Shown here one piece after another: positions 31,455 through 38,333 of a stretch of DNA of 64,000 bases. The DNA is from Streptomyces sp. NBC_00690 (GTDB taxonomy: Bacteria; Actinomycetota; Actinomycetes; Streptomycetales; Streptomycetaceae), in the NCBI RefSeq assembly GCF_036226685.1, contig NZ_CP109009.1:4340001-4404000 (forward strand). The letters are read 5' to 3'. The notes beneath the pieces were generated by a model. It did not search any database and was not told where the DNA came from. It worked only from the letters and a program-made list of their open reading frames with translations. Within the stretch, counting starts at the first letter, position 1. Each line of letters begins with the position of its first letter. Position numbers and translations under genes: made by a program.

Positions 31455-32408
31455 ATGGGTGCCGGGGCTGTCTACAAGTTCCTGATGAGTGTGGATGCCC
31501 GTGGGTCAGGTCGTTATCTGGACAACGCCAAGCTGCGGATGCGTCGGCGCATCTACGCATGTGCTGACGATGCCTTCGACTCCAGCGGGGTGGGCAGGTC
31601 GTTGATCCATCGGGAGGACCGGGGCGACGGATTTCTCGCCGCCGTGGACGCCCGAGTGCCACCCGCACAGTTGATCGGCCCTTGGCTGGCCGAGTTGTAC
31701 CAGGTGCTGCGCGATGGGAACGAGGAACTCTCCGTACCGCTCGGATTGCGGGTCGGCATGCACGTGGGACCCGTTCAGCACGACGACGACGGGTTGGCGG
31801 GCGAAGCCGTCGACCAGGTCTGCCGGTTGGCCGAATCCGATGTGACCCGCGATGTGCTCGCCCACTCCGGCCGCGACCTCGTCTGTGTGGTCTCCGACTC
31901 GCTCTACCAGGCGATCGTGAAGCACGGCGGTCGGTTCATGGAGCCGTCGACCTACCGTCCGGCGCGGCTGATGCTCAAGGAAGGCCCCCTCACCGCCTGG
32001 TACCACATCCCCGGTGAGACGCGGCCTGCCGTGCCGGGGGACGCGGAGTTCGGGGCGTTTCGGGGCGCCGGTGCCGCGCCCGAGGGGGGACGGGGTGCCC
32101 GGAACGGGGCCCGGGCACCGTCCCGTTCGGATCTCGGTACGGACGCACGGGCCGTTGCTGCCGGTGCCGCCGCCGGACCGGACGGACAGCAGGGGGCGGA
32201 CGGGGACGCACAGGGGTTCGGCGCCTCGTCGGACCCCTGGCTGGTCGGTGATCCGACGGTGGAGGGGGAGTCCGACCGGGACCGGGAAGGCGCCCACTTC
32301 GAGGTGCAGGCCGAGGGGGACAGCATCTTCGTGGATCGTGGTGACTTCCGCTACGGGACGACCCACTTCGGTGGCCGTCATACGGCACCGCCCAAGGAGG
32401 AGCGGTGA
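31455..32408 (+). CDS. Class III nucleotidyl-cyclase-like protein (Pycsar PycC-like candidate)
   Basis: 317 residues from ATG 31455 (GGGGAGG just upstream; GTG 31434 is an alternative). Residues 1-~145 follow the order of a class III cyclase domain: first metal Asp in LMSVDARGSG (D14), second in EDRGDGFLAAVDA (D58), then LRVGMHVGPV (98-107), and GEAVDQVCRLAE (116-127). The last matches GxxVNxxxRL of cyclases, with the transition-state Arg kept (R124) but Asn replaced by Asp (D120). The C-terminal ~120 residues are Gly/Ala/Asp-rich and variable. A membrane effector of Pycsar type is encoded three genes later. Whether it makes cCMP, cUMP, cAMP or nothing cannot be told from sequence. The stop overlaps the next start (GTGA). 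Confidence 0.68.
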   Translation: MGAGAVYKFLMSVDARGSGRYLDNAKLRMRRRIYACADDAFDSSGVGRSLIHREDRGDGFLAAVDARVPPAQLIGPWLAELYQVLRDGNEELSVPLGLRVGMHVGPVQHDDDGLAGEAVDQVCRLAESDVTRDVLAHSGRDLVCVVSDSLYQAIVKHGGRFMEPSTYRPARLMLKEGPLTAWYHIPGETRPAVPGDAEFGAFRGAGAAPEGGRGARNGARAPSRSDLGTDARAVAAGAAAGPDGQQGADGDAQGFGASSDPWLVGDPTVEGESDRDREGAHFEVQAEGDSIFVDRGDFRYGTTHFGGRHTAPPKEER

Positions 32409-35392
32409 GTGCGGAAGCCCCTGGTGCGGGGGCCGCACCCGTCCGGGCGCCCGCCGCCCCGAACGCCGGCAACCCCGGCAACGCTGGAAACGCTGGTAAC
32501 CCCGGCAACGCTGGAAACGCAGGTAACGCCGACCGGGGCCGGGAGCGGGGGCCGGACCGGGAGAACCGGGAGCGTGGGCAGCGTGACCGGGAACAGGACC
32601 GAGAGCGAGGCCAGCGCGACCGCGATCGGGACAGGGACCGCGATCGAGACCGCGACAGAGACCGGGACAGGGATCGAGACCGCGATCGGGACCGGGACCG
32701 CGATCGGGACCGGGACCGGGATCGAGATCGGGGCGATGACCATCGAGGGCGGGAGGAGCGCGGCGACCGCGATGACTCCCCCGGCGCAGGTGGGCAGGAC
32801 GACGATGCCGATGGCTCCCGCAATGAGCGCGCGGAACGGGAACAGCGACAGGGCGAGCGCTTCCGGGAGGCCATGGGAGATCCCCTGGCCGACACGGGGG
32901 CGTCCGGTGGCACCCGGGCCTCCACCCGGGCCCGCCGTGAGGCCCAGGTCCGGTTCGAGGTCCGCGGCAACAGCGGGGTCTTCGACCGCAGCAGGTTCGG
33001 TCACGCCCACTTCGGCGATGTGTACGTCGGCGGGAGCGGCACGACCAGGGCACCCGTCTTCGGCATCGTTCCGGATGAGGAACTGGCCCGTCTCCGCCAG
33101 GTCTATCGGGCACCGACCGGCTACCAGTTGCTCAAGGACGTCCTGCGCAACCGACGCGTACTGCTGCTCGGCGGACCGCCCGGAACCGGACGGTCGACCA
33201 CGGCCCTGTGCCTGCTCGACGAGCTGACCACGGCCAGCAGGACCCGTGGTGCGGAGGGCGCGGACGGGACACCGAGCGGCGGGCGCGTGACCCGGCTCGA
33301 TCCCTCGGCCGCCGCCCATCTCGTACGCGATCTCCCGGCCATCGTCGCGGGTGTGCCGCAGGGCGGCGGCATGATCATCCAGCTGCCCGAGGAAGCGGGG
33401 GACTGGCCCGTTCCACAGGAGTTGCACCTCGATGCCCTGTCGTCGGCCCTGGCCGAACGAGCCGCCTACGCGGTACTGGTGGCATCGCCGTCCTCACCCG
33501 GCGGCGGCCTGCTCACCGGCCGCTACGGACGTCAGTGTCCGCCGGCGCCGGCGCGCGAACTGCTCTCCTGGCACCTCGTACGCGGACTGTCCCGTGAGTC
33601 GGCGGCGGCGGAGTCCGCGCTCGACGCCGGCAACCAGATCCTCGATCACGCCCTGTTCCAGCAGGCGTTGGGGATTCGACTGGATTCCCTGCGGCCGGGG
33701 GAGACGGAGCACGTCGCGCGGCTGGTCGTCCAGCACGTCAGCGGCGGGCTGAGCCGCGCACAACTCCTCAACTCGTGCGGAGAGGTGGCCCGGGGGCAGG
33801 CGAGGGAGTGGTTCACCGGACGCGGAGGTGCCCGCGTACCCGTTCTCGCCGACGAGTCCGGCCGGGGCGGCGAGCAGTCGGCGGACAACATGGACGGCTG
33901 GCTGCGCGAGATGGCCTTCCGGGTGGCGCTCGCCGTGTTGGACGGGGAGGCGTTCAGTGCCGTCGCCGACGCCGCCGACCTGCTGGCGTGGGAGCTCTTG
34001 CAGGCCCGCGATCCCGCCAGGGCACCGGGCAGGCCGGTGTTCACCGAGAACCTGGAGGGGCTGTTAGCCGCCTGCCGGGCGGACCTCTCGGTCAAGGAGG
34101 ACGACACGTTCGGCGGGGTGCCGTTGCCGGTGCGCACGGTCGCCTACCGGGGCGAGGCCCTGGCCGGAGCCGTACTGGCCGAGGTCTGGGAGCGCCATCA
34201 CTCGGCTCGGGGGCCCGTGGTGCGCTGGCTGCGGTCGCTCGCCGACGACCCCCGTCCCCAGGTGTGGACACGGGCCGCCGTCGTCGCGGGTGAACTCTGC
34301 GCCGCCGACGTGGGGTACGGCTTCGCCGAACTCATCCGTCCACTGGCCGCGGCGGACGCCCCACGGCGCCGCTTCTTCGCGGCCACGGCCCTGGACCAGA
34401 TGGGCGGCCGTGAGCCGCACCGGGCAGCCGTGCGCTCGGTCGTACGGGACTGGGCGGAGGCCACGGAATCGGAGCTGTGCTGGACGGCCGCGATCGTCCT
34501 CGGTTACGGACGTACGGAGCATGACACCCGACACGCGGTCGAGTTGCTCGGCGACATCGGAAGCCGGGAGGAGGGCAAGCACCTCCAGGTGGCGTCGTTC
34601 TCGTTGGCCAGGCTCGCATCGGGCAGCAGGGCCACGGAGGTGCTCACCGTCCTGAAGGAGTGGGCGGCGGAGCTCACCGGCGAGTTCCGCAATCTCGCCC
34701 TGCTGAGTGCGCTGCGCATCGCCTGGGCGCGTACCGACGAGCTGTGGGAGCCGGAGAGCGGAGCTCCGGGGACCACGGAGGGCGAGGACCCGGGCCTGCA
34801 CGGTGCGGAACCCTCGTCGTCGGGGCCGCCCGTGCACCGGTTGCCGCCCGCGGTACGACCGAACCGGCGCTCTCCCTCATTGCGCTGGCGCTCCACCACG
34901 CTCTCTTCGGCTCCCCGTGCGTCCACCGAGGAGACCGATCGCGAACTGGAGCTGCGGGCCCACTGGCCGCTGGCGCTCGCCGTCGCGGTGGCGGTCCCAG
35001 GTGCGGACGCCCCGCTGGCCGATCTGCTGTGGCGGGCTGCGGACACCCATCTGTCCAGCGAGGGGACCATGGACGCCCTTCGGGACTGGCTGCGGGTGGC
35101 CGAGGAGGACGCCGTGGTGCCGGGGCCGGATCGACGGCAGCGGATCTATGTCTTCGAGGACCATGAGGCCGCCACGGGGGCGGAACTCGATCCGGTGCCC
35201 GGTGAGGTCCTGCGTGCCCTGCTGTGGTTCCTGCCTCAGTTGATGCGTCAAAGGCGGGACTGGGACCGGCTCTTGTGGCTGCTCCGAACCATGGCGGACG
35301 CCCCCGATGAACCTCTGAACGAAGCCTTCGCGAGTCATGTGCGGGACGTAGTGGGGGCCGGGCTGCCCGGCCGGAGAGAGGAGCGGAGTTGA
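32405..35392 (+). CDS. P-loop NTPase with N-terminal Arg-Asp repeats
   Basis: 995 residues from GTG 32405. The N-terminus has Asn-Ala-Gly/Asn-Pro-Gly repeats (residues ~20-42) and 19 uninterrupted Arg-Asp dipeptides (71-108). A short beta-rich segment (RFEVRGNSGVFDRSRFGHAH) precedes an NTPase with Walker A GGPPGTGRST near residues 257-266 and a possible Walker B GGGMIIQLPEE. The C-terminal half looks like helical repeats (HEAT-like: WTRAAVVAGELCAADVGYGF, FFAATALDQMGG). No known enzyme is recognised; a STAND- or AAA-like switch is plausible. It contains a TTA leucine codon at 34064-34066, so translation probably needs the bldA tRNA. The stop overlaps the next start. Confidence 0.7.
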   Translation: MSAEAPGAGAAPVRAPAAPNAGNPGNAGNAGNPGNAGNAGNADRGRERGPDRENRERGQRDREQDRERGQRDRDRDRDRDRDRDRDRDRDRDRDRDRDRDRDRDRDRDRGDDHRGREERGDRDDSPGAGGQDDDADGSRNERAEREQRQGERFREAMGDPLADTGASGGTRASTRARREAQVRFEVRGNSGVFDRSRFGHAHFGDVYVGGSGTTRAPVFGIVPDEELARLRQVYRAPTGYQLLKDVLRNRRVLLLGGPPGTGRSTTALCLLDELTTASRTRGAEGADGTPSGGRVTRLDPSAAAHLVRDLPAIVAGVPQGGGMIIQLPEEAGDWPVPQELHLDALSSALAERAAYAVLVASPSSPGGGLLTGRYGRQCPPAPARELLSWHLVRGLSRESAAAESALDAGNQILDHALFQQALGIRLDSLRPGETEHVARLVVQHVSGGLSRAQLLNSCGEVARGQAREWFTGRGGARVPVLADESGRGGEQSADNMDGWLREMAFRVALAVLDGEAFSAVADAADLLAWELLQARDPARAPGRPVFTENLEGLLAACRADLSVKEDDTFGGVPLPVRTVAYRGEALAGAVLAEVWERHHSARGPVVRWLRSLADDPRPQVWTRAAVVAGELCAADVGYGFAELIRPLAAADAPRRRFFAATALDQMGGREPHRAAVRSVVRDWAEATESELCWTAAIVLGYGRTEHDTRHAVELLGDIGSREEGKHLQVASFSLARLASGSRATEVLTVLKEWAAELTGEFRNLALLSALRIAWARTDELWEPESGAPGTTEGEDPGLHGAEPSSSGPPVHRLPPAVRPNRRSPSLRWRSTTLSSAPRASTEETDRELELRAHWPLALAVAVAVPGADAPLADLLWRAADTHLSSEGTMDALRDWLRVAEEDAVVPGPDRRQRIYVFEDHEAATGAELDPVPGEVLRALLWFLPQLMRQRRDWDRLLWLLRTMADAPDEPLNEAFASHVRDVVGAGLPGRREERS
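32471..32524 (+). repeat. 27-base tandem duplication in coding sequence
   Basis: Copies at 32471-32497 and 32498-32524 differ by one base and encode NPGNAGNAG twice in the NTPase N-terminus. Confidence 0.85.
32615..32728 (+). repeat. Hexamer-based repeat encoding 19 Arg-Asp dipeptides
   Basis: 38 codons alternate Arg and Asp without a break. The Arg codons are mixed (CGC, CGG, CGA, AGG, AGA) and Asp is GAC or GAT, so the DNA is a degenerate rather than exact tandem repeat. Confidence 0.95.
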
Positions 35393-37701
35393 CCCAGTAC
35401 CCGGAAGAAGACGGGCAGCAGATGGAAGCGGAATGGCCCGAAGCGGTCGCTGAACCGGGGCAGGAGAACGGAGCGGAGTTGCCCGACAAGCCAGGGGAGA
35501 ACAGCCGAAGGCTTCCCGAGAGCATTCCGGGACCGTTCCTGCGGGAGACACCGCTCCCCGGCCGGGGCTATCGCCACGACGGCGGGGCCCAGTCGGCGTC
35601 GGTGGTCTTCTACGAGGGCGGCGGCTGCACCGTCTACACGGTGAACGGACCCCACGAGGTCCGGGAACGGCGTTGGTGGGCACGTCCGCTGAGTGTGTGT
35701 CATGTGGCGTGCGGGCGGCACATCACCACCTTCGAGGTCAGGCTTCCCGCTGCGGGGGCGGCCACCTTCTTTGTCACCAAGATCACTCTGCGGTGGCAGG
35801 TGACGGACTACGAACGCGTGGCCGTGAACCAACTCGCCAGTGTGGAAAGGGACCTCGGCGAGGAGATCGTTGACCGGCTGCGGGAGGTGTCTGAGCGCTA
35901 TCCGGTACGGGAGGCCCAGCAGGCCAACACCGCGATCCGCGCCGACATCCGGGCGGGGCGCTGGCGGGACCTCGGTGCCGAAGTGGGGCTCAGCGCGGAG
36001 CTGTTCGTGGACGTGGGCACCGATGAGGTGATCCTCGACCAGGTCCGGGAGGCCCGTACGGACGAGGGCGAGGAGCAGCGGGTGGGGCGGCGCTTCGCCG
36101 CGTACTCGAAGCTGGCCGCCGGATCGGCCTCGGACCGGCTCGCCTATCTGATGGCGTCCGGTACGAAGCAGGACGTCAAGGGCGTCATCACGATGATGCA
36201 GGAAGACGACGCCCAAGGGCGCAGCGACACCAGGGACTTCTTCCTCCGGATGCTGGAGCAGGACCGGATCACCAGCCCCGAGTTGGAGGCGCATCTGCGT
36301 TCGCTGATCCTGCCGGGGCAGCGGTCGACCGACCCGCAGTACGTGGCTCTCGCCGAGCGGGCACTGTCGCCCGCGCCGCCGCCTCGGCTCTCCCTGCCGC
36401 CGGGTTCGTCGGGGAGTGGTGGCGGCGAGCAGCCTCGGAGCGGTACGGGCCGGCAGGAGCCGCCGTGGCCCAGTGCGGATGCCGGATCGAGGGGCGGACC
36501 GCCGCGCGAGGGGCGGGTCTGGAACGACGGCTCCTGGGTGGACGAGTACGAGGACGGGGTGTCCGTCGCTGACGCTGACGCCGGTGGCGGACGGGCCGGA
36601 TCAGGCCGGCGTCCGGAGCGCGATCTCTGGGACGACGACGATTCCTACGGTTCGGCTCGGGCTGAGCCGCCTGGGGACGAACCGGGGCGCGGTCGAACCT
36701 CGTCCGGAGGAAGGTCGGGGGACGGCGGTCCTTCCCGTGGTCGACCGCAGGGCGGGCGGTCCGATGGCGAGCGCTCGCCCGGTCGCTCGGGTTCGGATAG
36801 GTCGGGACCGGACCGGTCGGGACCAGATCGCTCCGATTCAGGCTGGTCGGGTTCGGATCGCTCGGGTTCGGATCGGTTCGGATCGGATCGGGGCTCCCGC
36901 GGTCGGTCCGGTGCCGCTCAGGACGCCGACTCCCGTACCGCGGACCGCTGGTCCTCCTCCGGTCGATCGGAGCGCGGGCGCTCGGACGACCAGGGGTGGC
37001 AGGGCCGCCCGCGAGTTGTTCGCGACAGTGACGGCGACCGTGATCGGGACCGTCATCGCGACCGCGACCGCGACCGTGACCGTGATCGGGACTGGAGCGA
37101 CAGCAGCCGGGACCGGGGCGACCGGGGCGGTTCCGCTCGGGCGGGTCGCGACGACCGTCCTCAGGACGGCCGGGACGCATCACGTCGACCCGGTGGGCCA
37201 CGGCCGGTGGGGGGCCGCGGTGAGGCCGCCCGCGCCGGGGACGAGCGGCCGGAGCGGGCGCGCACACACCGCGACCCGTCGTGGGACGACGAGGAGCGGG
37301 ACCGTTCCGGCGGATTCCGGCGAGCCGGTGACCGGGGGCGTGAGGAATGGTCGCGCGACGATGCGGGACGGGACGACCGAAGGCGCGACGACCGCTCGTG
37401 GGACGGGCCCGACAGCCGACCGGGCTCGGGTCGCCCGGGCGCGGACGGTGGCAGGAGCGGCCGGTCCGACGTCGACCGAGGGCGTGATGGTTCCTCACGC
37501 CAGGACCGGTACCGGGACGACCGTACAAGGGACGACCGCCCGAGGGACGGCGGCGGCAGGGACAGCCGTGACGCAGCCGACCGACACCGGGATCGGGATC
37601 GGGATCGTGACCGGGACGAGCCTTCCCGACGTTCCGACGACCGACAGGAGCGCGGCGGCGACTACTGGTCCGTCTCCGACGACGAACGGGGTCGAGGATG
37701 A
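35389..37701 (+). CDS. SPFH/band-7-like domain protein with long charged disordered tail
   Basis: 770 residues from TTG 35389 (GGAGCGGAG upstream; overlaps the previous stop). Residues ~60-305 resemble an SPFH/prohibitin-like domain: a beta-rich start (SVVFYEGGGCTVYTVNGPHE), ITLRWQVTDYERVAVNQL, and a helical part with EEIVDRLREVSERYPVREAQ. No membrane helix is visible. Residues ~340-770 are low-complexity Ser/Gly/Arg/Asp, with DRSGSDR-type repeats and Arg-Asp runs (near residue 550 and again near 735) like those of the upstream NTPase. The SPFH assignment is tentative; the repeats suggest interaction with its neighbour. Confidence 0.5.
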   Translation: MTQYPEEDGQQMEAEWPEAVAEPGQENGAELPDKPGENSRRLPESIPGPFLRETPLPGRGYRHDGGAQSASVVFYEGGGCTVYTVNGPHEVRERRWWARPLSVCHVACGRHITTFEVRLPAAGAATFFVTKITLRWQVTDYERVAVNQLASVERDLGEEIVDRLREVSERYPVREAQQANTAIRADIRAGRWRDLGAEVGLSAELFVDVGTDEVILDQVREARTDEGEEQRVGRRFAAYSKLAAGSASDRLAYLMASGTKQDVKGVITMMQEDDAQGRSDTRDFFLRMLEQDRITSPELEAHLRSLILPGQRSTDPQYVALAERALSPAPPPRLSLPPGSSGSGGGEQPRSGTGRQEPPWPSADAGSRGGPPREGRVWNDGSWVDEYEDGVSVADADAGGGRAGSGRRPERDLWDDDDSYGSARAEPPGDEPGRGRTSSGGRSGDGGPSRGRPQGGRSDGERSPGRSGSDRSGPDRSGPDRSDSGWSGSDRSGSDRFGSDRGSRGRSGAAQDADSRTADRWSSSGRSERGRSDDQGWQGRPRVVRDSDGDRDRDRHRDRDRDRDRDRDWSDSSRDRGDRGGSARAGRDDRPQDGRDASRRPGGPRPVGGRGEAARAGDERPERARTHRDPSWDDEERDRSGGFRRAGDRGREEWSRDDAGRDDRRRDDRSWDGPDSRPGSGRPGADGGRSGRSDVDRGRDGSSRQDRYRDDRTRDDRPRDGGGRDSRDAADRHRDRDRDRDRDEPSRRSDDRQERGGDYWSVSDDERGRG
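37036..37095 (+). repeat. Arg-Asp repeat-coding stretch in the SPFH-like gene
   Basis: Codes for alternating Asp-Arg with one His (about residues 550-568). A second, shorter run lies near 37580-37625. Same type as the repeat in the neighbouring NTPase gene. Confidence 0.85.
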
Positions 37702-38216
37702 CCGCCCCCGCGCTCGTCGACACCGTCGAGAGTTCCGGCGCCGGCTATGCGGCCAGCCGTCTGCTGACTTTCGTACGGGAGGACCTGGCGCGCGCCGACA
37801 CCAAGGCGTCCGTGCTGCTCTCCTTCGTCCTCGCCCTGCCCGCACTCGTGGCGAGCAATGCGAGGTTTTCTGACCGGCCGTCCACCGCGGGCATGGGGCT
37901 GCTCGCGGTGGGCGGTCTCGTATGGGTGTTCGGTGCCATGTCACTCGTTCGGGCGATACTCCCCCGCTTTCGAACTGAACGGGACGGGCCCGGCATCACC
38001 TTCTACGCGGATGTGCTCGCGATCCACCGTGAGTCGGGCCACGCCGGAGTCCTGACCGCGGTGACGGACGCGGGCGGGCAGCCGGCCGCCTGGCTGGTCA
38101 CCCAGACGGTCGACCTGAGCAGCATCCTCGCCCGGAAGTACCGGTGCATCCGCTGGGGCGTGGGCTGGCTGCTCCTGGGGGTGGTGTGCGTGACGGCCGG
38201 ATTGCTGACGGTCTGA
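37698..38216 (+). CDS. Pycsar effector family membrane protein (PycTM-like)
   Basis: 172 residues from ATG 37698, overlapping the previous stop by 4 bases. It has the layout of the PycTM/DUF5706 family: an amphipathic start ending LARADTKASVLLSFVLALPALVASN (first helix ~34-54), second helix GLLAVGGLVWVFGAMSLVRAIL (~65-86), a soluble part with FYADVLAIH, the conserved TVDLSSILARKYRCIRWGV, and a last helix LLLGVVCVTAGLL. In Pycsar systems such proteins sense a cyclic pyrimidine made by a class III cyclase and disrupt the membrane of infected cells. The cyclase-like gene is three genes upstream. Confidence 0.75.
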   Translation: MTAPALVDTVESSGAGYAASRLLTFVREDLARADTKASVLLSFVLALPALVASNARFSDRPSTAGMGLLAVGGLVWVFGAMSLVRAILPRFRTERDGPGITFYADVLAIHRESGHAGVLTAVTDAGGQPAAWLVTQTVDLSSILARKYRCIRWGVGWLLLGVVCVTAGLLTV

Positions 38217-38333
38217 CCGCGACAGGGGGCGGCCCGGGCGGGGGCCGAGGACGGGGCCGGAGACGCGCAGCGGAGCGCGACGGCGGCAGGTACGAGCACG
38301 AGTGGTTGGCAGGAAGAAAGACGGGGTGGAGAC

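Noticed and set aside
32463..32728. CRISPR-like or satellite repeat
   Set aside because: The repeats are in frame, lack spacers, and encode Asn-Gly and Arg-Asp tracts.
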